DNA of 64,000 nucleotides from Natrinema salaciae. GTDB lineage: Archaea > Halobacteriota > Halobacteria > Halobacteriales > Natrialbaceae. Below, in pieces: positions 23,758-32,490 of this stretch (within the stretch, counting starts at the first letter, position 1; every line of letters starts with the position of its first letter). The stretch is from positions 1 to 64,000 of the forward strand of contig NZ_FOFD01000007.1 of assembly GCF_900110865.1 (NCBI RefSeq), in the 5' to 3' direction. The translations under genes and the position numbers were made by a program. A model generated the notes under the pieces. That model did no database searches. It was given only the letters and a program-made list of their open reading frames with translations, and was not told the origin of the DNA.

Positions 23758-25581
23758 ATGTCCGACATACCGGATGTACAGAATGCAGATCGGTCCCGAC
23801 GACAAATGCTTGCTCTCCTTGGTGGCAGCGCATCGGTCGGACTCGCTGGCTGTTCCGCGCTTCTCAGCGACGACGACGACGAGGGCGAGGAAACCAACTA
23901 CGAGACGACCGAACACGCCGAGAAGGCACAGGATGCCTGGGAGCGCATCGTCAACAACCCGGGTCCCGACGCGGAAGAGACCCGTACCGAGGCCTACATC
24001 GATATCGAGGAGGCCGTCCGGGACGACATGGTCATGCTCCCCACCCACCACAGCAAGGGCGAGTTCTTCTGGTACGACAACGTCGACCTCCCCCGGATGG
24101 GTTCCCTCGGCCGCCACCACCTGAAACACAACCGGACGGAAGTCGAAGGCGATTCGGAACTGAACCTGATCAGCGCCACCTTCGACGAGCTGGACCCGAT
24201 CATGTCGACGGACACCGCGTCCGCCGAGGTCATCGCACAGCTCTACGACACGCTGACCAACTATCCGGCCGGCGTCGCCGAGGTCGAGAATCAGCTGATC
24301 GAGTCCTTCGAGACGTCCGACGACGGACTGACGTGGACGTTCACGCTCAAAGACGGCATCCAGTTCCACGACGGATCGGACCTAACCGCCGCCGACGTCA
24401 AGTACTCCTTCCGCCGACTCGCCGAATCCGAGTTCAGCGAACGGGCGAACTTCGTCACCGGCTCGACGGGCGGCCTCGGTATCGACCACGAGACGACCGA
24501 CGACGGCGGCGTCGTCCCCGACTCGCTGGCGATCAACATCGTCGACGACCGCACGTTCGAGATCACCCTTCAAGAACCGAACCCGGCCGTACTGGACGTC
24601 CTCACGTACAACGGCTTCTCCATCGTTCCGGAGGGAATCGTCGGCGACATCGAGGGCTACGACGGTCGGTACAGCCACGACGAGTTCCGAACCGAGATGG
24701 CCAACGGGACCGGTCCGTTCGAGTACGACGAGTTCAACCCCGGTGAAGGTATACGGCTCGTCCGCAACGACAATTTCTACGGGACCGTCGCGAGCGTCGA
24801 ATCCGTCCACTGGGAGATCATCGAGGACCCCGAGTCGAAGTTCACCTACGCGATGGAGAAGAACGCCGACTTCTTCGAAGTTCCGACCTCGTACTACGAC
24901 CCCGACCTCATCGACGCCGAGACCGACGACAACGACCGGGAGTTCGGTACGTACGGGGAGTTCGAGAACGGCGAGACCACGAACTACATCGCGGTCCCCG
25001 AACTCGGGACGTACTATTTCGCGTTCAACGTCAAGAACGTTCCCGCACCCGTCCGAAAGGCGGTCGCGTACGTCACGAACCACGAGGAGTTCGTCAACGA
25101 CGTCCTCCAGAACCGCGGCGTCGAGGCGTTCAGCTTCACGCCGCCGGCGATGTGGCCGACCGGACAGGACGGGTATCAGGACTGGAAAGACGAGTGGCCC
25201 TACGGCGTCAACGAGACCGACCGCGACAGTGCGGGAGATGTTCTCGAGGAGAACGGCTTCACCGAGGACGACCCGTTCGAGATGCAGGTGACCGTCTACG
25301 AGACGAGTCCGGCGTTCCAGGAAATGGCCGACCTGATCCGACAGAAGCTGTCCGGTCTCGGCGTCGAGGCTAGCCCTCAGTCGACGCAGTTCTCGACGCT
25401 CCAGGAGCGCGGCGAGGACGGCGACCTCGAGATGTTCTCGCTCGGCTGGATCTGGAGCTGGCCGGACGTTGCGTACGGCCACTTCGGCTTCGAGCCGAAG
25501 AACACCGACACTTCGAAGATGCCGAACGAAGCGAACGGCTACTACCTCGACTGGCAGGCGAACCTGGAAGACGAGTCCTAA
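23758..25581 (+). CDS. dppA: Peptide-type ABC binding protein, circularly permuted (1)
   Basis: 607 aa Tat lipoprotein: RSRRQMLALLGGSASVGLAGC. It belongs to the SBP_bac_5 (dipeptide/oligopeptide/nickel) class. Residues about 52-128 (EKAQDAWERIVNNP, AYIDIEEAVRDDMVMLP, SKGEFFWYDNVDLPRMGS) look like the closing segment of this class, yet stand first. The class's opening sequence (LNLISATFDELDPIMSTDTA, then WTFTLKDGIQFHDGSDLTAA) begins only at about 135, and the protein ends at GYYLDWQANLEDES, where relatives continue into the helix found here at the N-terminus. It captures peptides or similar solutes outside the cell for the permeases that follow. Confidence 0.85.
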   Translation: MSDIPDVQNADRSRRQMLALLGGSASVGLAGCSALLSDDDDEGEETNYETTEHAEKAQDAWERIVNNPGPDAEETRTEAYIDIEEAVRDDMVMLPTHHSKGEFFWYDNVDLPRMGSLGRHHLKHNRTEVEGDSELNLISATFDELDPIMSTDTASAEVIAQLYDTLTNYPAGVAEVENQLIESFETSDDGLTWTFTLKDGIQFHDGSDLTAADVKYSFRRLAESEFSERANFVTGSTGGLGIDHETTDDGGVVPDSLAINIVDDRTFEITLQEPNPAVLDVLTYNGFSIVPEGIVGDIEGYDGRYSHDEFRTEMANGTGPFEYDEFNPGEGIRLVRNDNFYGTVASVESVHWEIIEDPESKFTYAMEKNADFFEVPTSYYDPDLIDAETDDNDREFGTYGEFENGETTNYIAVPELGTYYFAFNVKNVPAPVRKAVAYVTNHEEFVNDVLQNRGVEAFSFTPPAMWPTGQDGYQDWKDEWPYGVNETDRDSAGDVLEENGFTEDDPFEMQVTVYETSPAFQEMADLIRQKLSGLGVEASPQSTQFSTLQERGEDGDLEMFSLGWIWSWPDVAYGHFGFEPKNTDTSKMPNEANGYYLDWQANLEDES

Positions 25582-25620
25582 CGGCGACGCGACCCGCTTC
25601 CGGTCCCCGTTATCGAAACA

Positions 25621-25677
25621 ATGAGAAGCGAAATATTTAGATACATGTGGGAAAGTCAAAACAACGTGTACGTATGA
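25621..25677 (+). CDS. 18-codon mini-ORF upstream of dppB (uncertain)
   Basis: MRSEIFRYMWESQNNVYV then TGA. Its stop overlaps the start of a second mini-ORF in ATGA form. It contains codons rare here (AGA, ATA), and an alternative reading is that AAATATTTAGATAC inside it is a promoter for the permease genes. Confidence 0.2.
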   Translation: MRSEIFRYMWESQNNVYV

Positions 25678-25724
25678 AAGATTGTTTGAAAAACGACCAC
25701 CGAACCCTCCGTGAGCGAGCATGA
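25674..25724 (+). CDS. 16-codon mini-ORF overlapping dppB start (uncertain)
   Basis: MKDCLKNDHRTLRERA then TGA, overlapping the ATG of dppB at 25721 (ATGA). With the preceding mini-ORF it forms a chain of stop/start overlaps that could couple translation into dppB. No homology is known to me; chance is possible. Confidence 0.25.
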   Translation: MKDCLKNDHRTLRERA

Positions 25725-26749
25725 GTCGGTGGAGATACTTCTTCAAGCGGTTGCTGCTCTCCGTACCGGTCCTCTTTCTCGTAATGACGTTCATATTCGT
25801 GCTGCTACGGATGGGACCGGTCGATCCCGTGGCCGCTCGACTCGGTCCCGAGGCGTCGGGAGCCGAGGCCGCGCGAATGCGCGAACGGCTCGGGCTCAAC
25901 GACCCCCTCTGGGAACAGTACCTGGACTTCGTGATGAACTTCCTGACCCTCGATCTGGGCAAGTCCTGGGTCATCTACGGAGACATGGACGTGACTCGAG
26001 TCATCTCGTTCGCGGGCCCGCCGACGCTGTGGCTGGGGTTCTGGGCGATCCTGCTGCCGCTGTTTATCGGCATCCCGCTCGGGTTCTACGCCGGACTCCG
26101 GCCCAACAGCGGGGGCGACTACCTCGCCTCCGTGGGCGGCATCCTCTGGCAGGCGATGCCGAACTTCTGGCTGAGCATCATCCTCCTCGCCACCCTCCGC
26201 AAGACCAAAGGCGGCGGCTTGTTCGGGTTTGACTGGTACGCGCTCGGGCCGGATATCAGGAGCATCACGGGGACGCCCGATCTGGCGTTCGTCACGGCTA
26301 CCGGTATCGACTGGGGCGCACTCGCCAGTGACATCAAGCTCATCCTCCCGCCGGCGCTGGTCCTCGGGTCGGCCTCGATGGCCGCGGAGCTCCGTATCGG
26401 ACGGACCGCCATCCTCGAGACGATCAACTCCAACTACGTCGAGACGGCCAAAGCGAAGGGACTGACGAACCGCGTCATCATCTGGAAACACGTCTTCAGA
26501 AACGCGCTGATTCCGCTGGTTCCGGTCATCACGAACGAGGCGTTCCTGCTGATCGGCGGCTCGGTCATCGTCGAGTCGATCTTCAACATCAACGGACTCG
26601 GCAGGATCTTCTTCCGGGCGACGATACAGGCAGACCTGCCGCTGGCGGGAGCGCTGCTGTTCATCTTCACGGTGATCATCATCCTGCTGAACATCATTCA
26701 GGACCTCCTGTACACGATCATCGATCCACGTGTGGGGTACGAACGATGA
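25721..26749 (+). CDS. dppB: Dipeptide-type ABC permease, DppB-like (1)
   Basis: 342 aa. An N-terminal span (FFKRLLLSVPVLFLVMTFIF) followed by the periplasmic-type segment ARLGPEASGAEAARMRERLG, then five more spans. The cytoplasmic coupling loop is YVETAKAKGLTNRVIIWKHV, the EAA motif that docks on the ATPases, followed by FRNALIPLVPV. It forms half of the translocation path. An insertion of about 40 residues (KGGGLFGFDWYALGPDIRSI and after) precedes the fourth span. Its stop overlaps the next start (ATGA). Confidence 0.92.
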   Translation: MSRWRYFFKRLLLSVPVLFLVMTFIFVLLRMGPVDPVAARLGPEASGAEAARMRERLGLNDPLWEQYLDFVMNFLTLDLGKSWVIYGDMDVTRVISFAGPPTLWLGFWAILLPLFIGIPLGFYAGLRPNSGGDYLASVGGILWQAMPNFWLSIILLATLRKTKGGGLFGFDWYALGPDIRSITGTPDLAFVTATGIDWGALASDIKLILPPALVLGSASMAAELRIGRTAILETINSNYVETAKAKGLTNRVIIWKHVFRNALIPLVPVITNEAFLLIGGSVIVESIFNINGLGRIFFRATIQADLPLAGALLFIFTVIIILLNIIQDLLYTIIDPRVGYER

Positions 26750-28479
26750 GTGTGAGTGAATCATTCGAACCGACCGAGACGACCGACGAATCGAGGCCCC
26801 TCCGCGAACGCGTCGCCGACAATCCCGGCCCGGCACGGTTCTGGCTGCTCGGTGCCGCCGTGTTGTTCGTCCTCGAATTCGGCCGATACGTGGGCTGGGC
26901 ACACCAGCTCGTGGGGGCGGTCAAGTACGTCATCGACCTGGTGGGGCTGATACCCAGCTGGATCGGCGACTCGGTCGGCGAGGCGACCGTTCCGATAGTC
27001 AGCTACTTCGTGAGCGACGCGATCACGCTGCTCATACTGTTCGGGATCTCGGTTCTCGTCACCAGATTCACGTCCTGGTCCGCCACGGACCGGTTCGACA
27101 TCGGTCTGAGCGATCGCGTCGTGCGCTTCCTTGAGCGGGTCGTCGTGACCGGCATCCTCGCCACGCTCGCGGTCCTGCTGGCGTTCACGCCGGTCGGCGG
27201 ACTCGTCAACGGCACGATCGACGGCGTGTTCAACACCCTGTCGTCGATTCCGACGCTCACGAGCCGCGAACTCCTCTCCAATCAGGGCCACAGAACGCCG
27301 GGCGGCGGCTGGGACGGAACGTTCCTCGGTCTCTCGCCGGCAGTGGCCTGGGGGATTCGCGTGTTGCTCGTCTACGGCTACGCGCTCGCCGCGATCGTCT
27401 GGGTCTGGAAGGGGTACACGATCTTCCGGGACCACTACCGGCAGGCGGACTGGACGCCGCGTGACGACACGATCCGTCGATTCCGAACCCACTACTGGGG
27501 ACAGTTCGGCCTGATCGTCGTGCTCATGTTCCTGGTCACGGCGCTGTGGGCACCGGCCGTCAGTCCCGTCACCGCGGAACAGAACATCGACGCCCCCTAC
27601 GAATACGAGATCGAGTACCTCAACGACGACGGCGAGGTCGAGACGATCACGCCCGGACGGGCGAACCTCCACAGCAAATCGAACGGGCAGAACACCATCG
27701 GCCCGATGAGTTACGACGACTACGACCGCTGGGCACCACTGGGGACGACGTCGTCCGGACAGGACCTGCTCACCCACGTTGCCTACGGCGCGCAGACGTC
27801 GCTGGTGATCGGGCTGCTCGCGATCGGCCTCGGCGGACTGATCGCGGTCACGATGTCGATGCTGACCGCCTACTACAAGGGACTCGTCGACGTCCTGACG
27901 GTGATCACGAGCGACACGATCATCTCGATCCCGGCGTTTCTGCTCGTCATGATGTTATCGGTCATCTTCAAGCAGGGCAGCCACCCGATCGCGGAACCGC
28001 TCAACGGCGGGCTCCTCCTCGGGCTGATCTTCGCGTTCGTCTACTGGCCGGGGATGTGGCGGACGATCCGCGGCCCGTCGTTACAGGTCGCCGAGGAGGA
28101 GTGGGTCGACGCCGCGAGGAGCTACGGACAGACGCCGCTGAACACAATGCGCAAACACATGGCACCGTACATTGCAGGATACATAATGATCTACGGCTCT
28201 CTACTGCTCGGCGGAATCATCATCTCCACGGCCGCGCTCTCGTTCCTCGGCCTGGGTATCGAAGCACCGACGCCCGAGTGGGGACGGCTCATCAGCGACG
28301 GACGATCGTTCGTCGGCACGTCGTCGTGGCACGTCGCGACCATCCCGGGACTGATGATCGTCCTCGTGGTCACCGCGTTCAACGCGCTGGGTGACGGTCT
28401 CCGGGACGCGATCGATCCGGAGGCGGACACCGGCGGGACAGACGACACCGGTACCGCGGCGGCCGGAGGTGGTGGGTGA
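26746..28479 (+). CDS. dppC: DppC-like ABC permease with extra N-terminal membrane domain
   Basis: 577 aa, about twice the usual DppC length. The canonical permease begins near residue 245 (RFRTHYWGQFGLIVVLMFLV) and includes the typical QDLLTHVAYGAQTSLVIGLL and the coupling loop EWVDAARSYGQTPLNTMRKH. The first 240 residues add about five hydrophobic spans (for example FWLLGAAVLFVLEFGRYVGW, ITLLILFGISVLVTRF, GILATLAVLLAFTP, IRVLLVYGYALAAIVWVW) joined by polar loops, not seen in the DppC of the second locus. The C-terminus ends in a Gly/Thr-rich tail. Confidence 0.88.
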   Translation: MSVSESFEPTETTDESRPLRERVADNPGPARFWLLGAAVLFVLEFGRYVGWAHQLVGAVKYVIDLVGLIPSWIGDSVGEATVPIVSYFVSDAITLLILFGISVLVTRFTSWSATDRFDIGLSDRVVRFLERVVVTGILATLAVLLAFTPVGGLVNGTIDGVFNTLSSIPTLTSRELLSNQGHRTPGGGWDGTFLGLSPAVAWGIRVLLVYGYALAAIVWVWKGYTIFRDHYRQADWTPRDDTIRRFRTHYWGQFGLIVVLMFLVTALWAPAVSPVTAEQNIDAPYEYEIEYLNDDGEVETITPGRANLHSKSNGQNTIGPMSYDDYDRWAPLGTTSSGQDLLTHVAYGAQTSLVIGLLAIGLGGLIAVTMSMLTAYYKGLVDVLTVITSDTIISIPAFLLVMMLSVIFKQGSHPIAEPLNGGLLLGLIFAFVYWPGMWRTIRGPSLQVAEEEWVDAARSYGQTPLNTMRKHMAPYIAGYIMIYGSLLLGGIIISTAALSFLGLGIEAPTPEWGRLISDGRSFVGTSSWHVATIPGLMIVLVVTAFNALGDGLRDAIDPEADTGGTDDTGTAAAGGGG

Positions 28480-29816
28480 TGTCGACCGAGACGCCCGCCG
28501 ATCCGATCCTCGACGTTCGGAACCTCCAGACCGCGTTCTTCACCGAAAAGGAGACCATTCGAGCGGTCGACGGGATCTCGTTCGACATCCGGCGGGGCGA
28601 AACCGTCGGCATCGTCGGCGAAAGCGGGTCGGGCAAGAGCGTGACCGCCCGATCGATCATGGGACTCGTCGACTCGCCGGGACGCACGCTCCAGGGCAGT
28701 AGCATCCGATTCAACCACCTCGAGACGGTTCGGGAGTACGCGTCGACGTTCCCCGACCGTACCGTCGACCTCGAGGCGCTGGCGGCCGACTACGACCCGG
28801 CCGCCCTCTTCGACCGCGAGACGGTCGACATCACGCCGGCGGCGTTCGGCTGCGAGTACGCCGCGGACGTGCCGCTCGCGGACGTCGTCGCCGCCGGTTA
28901 CGGCGACGAACTCGGACTCGTCGACGAGGACGACTGCGTGTTCGTCACGGACGGCAGTCCCGACGCGCCGACGGAGATCGCCGACGGATTCGTCGAGATC
29001 ACGCGTCTCAGCGGCAAACCGCAGCGACTCATGCGCGGCGGACGGATCGCGATGGTGTTCCAGGACCCGCTGACGAGCCTCAATCCCGTCTACACGGTCG
29101 GCAACCAGATCAAGGAGTCGATCCGGCTCCACCAGGGACTGCGAGGCGAAGCGGCGACCCAGGAAGCGATCGACCTGCTCGAGGCCGTCGGCATCCCCGA
29201 CGCGCGTCGCCGCGTCAACGAGTATCCACACCAGTTCTCCGGCGGGATGCGTCAGCGAGCCGTGATCGCGATGGCGCTGGCCTGCGAGCCGGAGCTGCTG
29301 GTCTGCGACGAGCCGACGACGGCGCTCGACGTGACGATTCAGGCGCAGATCCTCGATCTGCTCGCCGACCTGCAGGCGGAACGGGATCTCTCGATGATGT
29401 TCATCACCCACGACATGGGTGTGATCGCGGAGATCACCGATCGGGTGAACGTCATGTACGCGGGGGAGATCGTCGAAACGGCCGGCGTGAACACGCTGTT
29501 CGCCGATCCGAAGCATCCGTACACGCACGGCCTGCTCAAATCGATTCCGGGACAACAATCCGGCGACCGGCTCCAGACGATCGAAGGGAACGTTCCGACG
29601 CCGAACGAACCGGCGACGTCCTGTCGGTTCGCACCGCGGTGCCCGAAGGCGTTCGACGAGTGCGACGCCGTTCATCCCGTCCCGGTCCCGGTCGAGGAGG
29701 GGGTAGACGATCACACCGCGGCGTGCCTGCTCTGTCCCGGCGACCGCTCGACGTACGACGCAGTCGACCAGCATCGACGACGAAACGCGAGACGGACCGG
29801 AGGCGATACCGAATGA
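28479..29816 (+). CDS. dppD: DppD-like ABC ATPase with a 100-residue insertion
   Basis: 445 aa from ATG 28479, overlapping the previous stop by one base (TGATG). Walker A GESGSGKS (48-54), Q-loop [10 protein letters not shown] (about 194), signature FSGGMRQR, Walker [13 protein letters not shown], then HDMGVIAEI. Residues about 80-180 between Walker A and the Q-loop form an added acidic segment (including [20 protein letters not shown] and [17 protein letters not shown]). The C-terminal peptide-transporter domain has compact cysteines ([15 protein letters not shown], then AACLLC). Energises the importer together with the next gene. Confidence 0.9.
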   Translation: MSTETPADPILDVRNLQTAFFTEKETIRAVDGISFDIRRGETVGIVGESGSGKSVTARSIMGLVDSPGRTLQGSSIRFNHLETVREYASTFPDRTVDLEALAADYDPAALFDRETVDITPAAFGCEYAADVPLADVVAAGYGDELGLVDEDDCVFVTDGSPDAPTEIADGFVEITRLSGKPQRLMRGGRIAMVFQDPLTSLNPVYTVGNQIKESIRLHQGLRGEAATQEAIDLLEAVGIPDARRRVNEYPHQFSGGMRQRAVIAMALACEPELLVCDEPTTALDVTIQAQILDLLADLQAERDLSMMFITHDMGVIAEITDRVNVMYAGEIVETAGVNTLFADPKHPYTHGLLKSIPGQQSGDRLQTIEGNVPTPNEPATSCRFAPRCPKAFDECDAVHPVPVPVEEGVDDHTAACLLCPGDRSTYDAVDQHRRRNARRTGGDTE

Positions 29817-31165
29817 GTCACGAAGTGAGCCAGGAGCCGATAGCGACCGAGACCGACGTACCGACCGACAGCGACGAGGACGTGATGATCGAAGTCGATG
29901 GCCTGAAGACCTACTACGAGGACGGCGGACTCCTCGGTTGGACGCCGGTCAAGGCCGTCGACGGCGTCACGTTCGATATCCACCGTGGCGAGACGCTCGG
30001 CCTCGTCGGCGAGTCCGGGTGTGGCAAGACGACGCTGGGGCGAACGCTCCTCCAACTCGAGGACGCGACCGCCGGCGAGGTTCGGTTCGACGGCGTCGAT
30101 ATCACCGATCTCGAGGGCGACGAGCTCCACGAGTGGCGACGCAACGCCCAGATGGTGTTTCAGGACCCCGAATCGAGCCTCAACGACCGAATGACGATCG
30201 GCGAAATCGTCCGCGAACCGCTGGACGTTCACGAGTGGGAGACGCCGCAAGCGCGACGCCAGCGCGTCAAAGAGCTGCTCGATACCGTCGGCCTCCAGCG
30301 CGAACACTACTACCGCTACCCACACCAGTTCTCCGGCGGCCAGCGCCAGCGGATCAGTATCGCCCGCACCCTGGCGCTCGAACCGGATTTCGTCGTCCTC
30401 GACGAACCGGTCTCGGCGCTCGACGTCTCCGTGCAGGCCGAAATCATCAACCTGCTCGAGGACCTGCAAACCGAGTTCGGGCTGACCTACCTGTTTATCG
30501 CACACGACCTCTCCGTCGTTCGCCACCTCTGTGACCGGGTCGCGGTGATGTACCTCGGGAACGTCATGGAGATCGGGCCGACCGAGGAGCTGTTCACCGA
30601 TCCGGCGAACCCGTATACGCACGCGCTGCTGTCGGCGATTCCGGAACCCGATCCGACCGTCGAGCGCGACCGAATCACGCTGCACGGGACGCCGCCGAAC
30701 CCCCGGTACCCGCCCGCCGGCTGCCCGTTCAGCACGCGCTGTCCGGCGCGGATTCGACCGGCGGAGTATCGCGACCTCGACGACGAGCTCTGGAACCGGC
30801 TCAACACGCTCCGTGATCTTCTCAGCGAGCGCAAGCGCGCGGACCGCTCGGTTCGCGATCGAATCCGCGCGGCAGTCGGGAAAGACACGCGCTTCGGGAC
30901 GGTCGAGGACACCTACGACGAACTGTTCGGTGACCAGGAGGTGCCGGCGCGCGTCCAGTCGGTTCTGGACGAGATCGCGACCCACGCTCGGGACCACGAC
31001 GAGAGCGAGGCGATCGCCGTCTTCAACGAGGCGTTCGGCAGCGTCTGTGACGACGAGCCGCCGGCGTATCACGACATGAGCGACGGCGGCCACCAGAGCC
31101 ACTGTCACCGGCACACCGACGAGTATCGGTCCCCGGACGCCGTCCTCGAGAACCGCCACGGGTGA
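29813..31165 (+). CDS. dppF: DppF-like ABC ATPase with split C-terminal cysteine motif
   Basis: 450 aa from ATG 29813, overlapping the previous stop (ATGA). Walker A GESGCGKT (67-73), Q-loop [10 protein letters not shown], signature FSGGQRQR (173-180), Walker [13 protein letters not shown]. The C-terminal oligopeptide-transporter motif is broken up: Cys304 and Cys310 ([14 protein letters not shown]) are separated from Cys412 and Cys431 ([17 protein letters not shown]) by about 100 mostly helical residues. The paralogue at 37349 has the same arrangement. Confidence 0.9.
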   Translation: MSHEVSQEPIATETDVPTDSDEDVMIEVDGLKTYYEDGGLLGWTPVKAVDGVTFDIHRGETLGLVGESGCGKTTLGRTLLQLEDATAGEVRFDGVDITDLEGDELHEWRRNAQMVFQDPESSLNDRMTIGEIVREPLDVHEWETPQARRQRVKELLDTVGLQREHYYRYPHQFSGGQRQRISIARTLALEPDFVVLDEPVSALDVSVQAEIINLLEDLQTEFGLTYLFIAHDLSVVRHLCDRVAVMYLGNVMEIGPTEELFTDPANPYTHALLSAIPEPDPTVERDRITLHGTPPNPRYPPAGCPFSTRCPARIRPAEYRDLDDELWNRLNTLRDLLSERKRADRSVRDRIRAAVGKDTRFGTVEDTYDELFGDQEVPARVQSVLDEIATHARDHDESEAIAVFNEAFGSVCDDEPPAYHDMSDGGHQSHCHRHTDEYRSPDAVLENRHG

Positions 31166-31611
31166 CGATGCCACCGACCGACGCCCTCGGTGACCGACTC
31201 CGGGTGTTCGGGCGCACCTGGCTTGACGCGATCACGTACGCGATCGCCGTCGCGGTGCTCACCGGCGTCGGTGCCCTGGTCCTCGGAGTTGCGACCGGTG
31301 GCGGGATCGTCCGTGCCAAGTACCTGCTGTTCGTCGCCGGGTGGGTGCTCCTCGCGTACGCGACGGTACGGCTGTGGCCGACGTCTCCCGACGACGTGGG
31401 AACTCCACCGACCCGTGGCGTCACCGAATCGATACCCGCGACCAACGATTCGACGCGGTTTCAGGCGTTCGTCCGGACGCTTCCGCCGCTGCGGTGGGTC
31501 CGACCGCCGCCGTCCGAAAAGCGGGTCACGCCGCCGGGAAAGCTCCTGCTCGGCAGTCTCCTGGTGCTGTTGCTGTCGTTTCTCATGGAGACCGTCTTCG
31601 GGGTCGGCTGA
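31162..31611 (+). CDS. Small membrane protein at the end of Dpp locus 1
   Basis: 149 aa. GTG 31162 overlaps the TGA of the ATPase gene by two bases, so it is translationally coupled; ATG 31168 is an alternative start. Spans are visible at about residues 25-45 ([18 protein letters not shown]), 53-70 ([18 protein letters not shown]) and the C-terminus ([20 protein letters not shown]). It resembles a haloarchaeal family I would place near DUF7555, without known function. Its place in the operon suggests a link to the transporter. Confidence 0.65.
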   Translation: MTMPPTDALGDRLRVFGRTWLDAITYAIAVAVLTGVGALVLGVATGGGIVRAKYLLFVAGWVLLAYATVRLWPTSPDDVGTPPTRGVTESIPATNDSTRFQAFVRTLPPLRWVRPPPSEKRVTPPGKLLLGSLLVLLLSFLMETVFGVG

Positions 31612-31661
31612 GGTCGCCCCCTCCGGAAAGAGTTAACCGACTCCTCTGACGACAGTGGTGT

Positions 31662-32183
31662 ATGCACGACGATATCGGCGCTGCCGATCCCGGGTCGCTC
31701 CGCCGACGGGATCCGCAGGGCGTCCAGACGGAAGCCTGGAAACAGACGCTCGAGGACACGGAAGCGATCGCCCAGGAACGTCGCGACGATGGCTGGGAGG
31801 TCGTCACCATCATGGCCGCACACACCGATACCGTGAGCCGCGACATGGGCGACGACGAGCGGTTCGGACTCGTCCACGTGGTTCCGAACAACTACGCCGA
31901 GACGTTTACCGAGGTCTTCGACAGCGACGAATTCACCGAGTACCTGGCCTACGGAACTGAGATCGACGGGTTCATGTTCGTCGTCACGGAGCTAATCGAC
32001 CCGGAGACCGAGCGATCGATTCTGCTCCCCAGTCGATACGATATCGCGCGCGCCGACGGCATGTTCACCTCCGCCGCGGACGAAGGCGTCCTCTACACCC
32101 ACGTCAAGACGATCGACGGGACGATCCTCGGCACGTTCGAACACGAGGAGTACGACCCGTTCGTCCCCAGACCGAACGCGTAA
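31662..32183 (+). CDS. Soluble acidic protein (DUF7529-like)
   Basis: 173 aa. No signal or span. Alpha/beta pattern with EAWKQTLEDTEAIAQERRDD, GWEVVTIMAAHTDTVSRDMG, RFGLVHVVPNNYAETFTEVF and LYTHVKTIDGTILGTFEHEE. I associate this with a conserved haloarchaeal family (DUF7529), function unknown. It is 50 bp after the membrane-protein gene and may be the last gene of the first transporter transcript. Confidence 0.65.
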   Translation: MHDDIGAADPGSLRRRDPQGVQTEAWKQTLEDTEAIAQERRDDGWEVVTIMAAHTDTVSRDMGDDERFGLVHVVPNNYAETFTEVFDSDEFTEYLAYGTEIDGFMFVVTELIDPETERSILLPSRYDIARADGMFTSAADEGVLYTHVKTIDGTILGTFEHEEYDPFVPRPNA

Positions 32184-32490
32184 CCGTCGGGTCCGCTGTT
32201 TTCGTGGCTCCCGTCGTAGCGGTACTCGAGGCGTGGGACGACCGGGCCGCTGCAGTCTTCGCCCCAGTCGCAGTCGTTAAGGCCGTCGCCCTCGCCGGTA
32301 CGACGTAACGACTCTCGACCCCGTTACGGGGCGATCGCCGGCAGCGAAGAGTGCGGCCGTTCGCGACGTGCCGCGGCGACAGCGGTCTCGCGGGCCGAGT
32401 ATCGGCGATGAGAGACCAACGAACCGGTTCCGGGGCGAAAATGTCACCTTACCATAATTCATATGGTGTCTCGATTCGAACGGCACTACC
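32184..32490. other. Gap between the two transporter loci
   Basis: No gene seen. It contains a short hairpin (CCCCGTTACGGGG near 32320-32332), a possible terminator of locus 1, and at its end the inverted-repeat promoter region of locus 2. Confidence 0.45.
32451..32467. promoter_or_regulatory. Inverted repeat over the promoter of Dpp locus 2
   Basis: ACCATA ATTCA TATGGT, a perfect 6-bp inverted repeat with a 5-bp spacer centred 32 nt before ATG 32491, just where the TATA box should be. A repressor bound here would block transcription. Confidence 0.45.
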
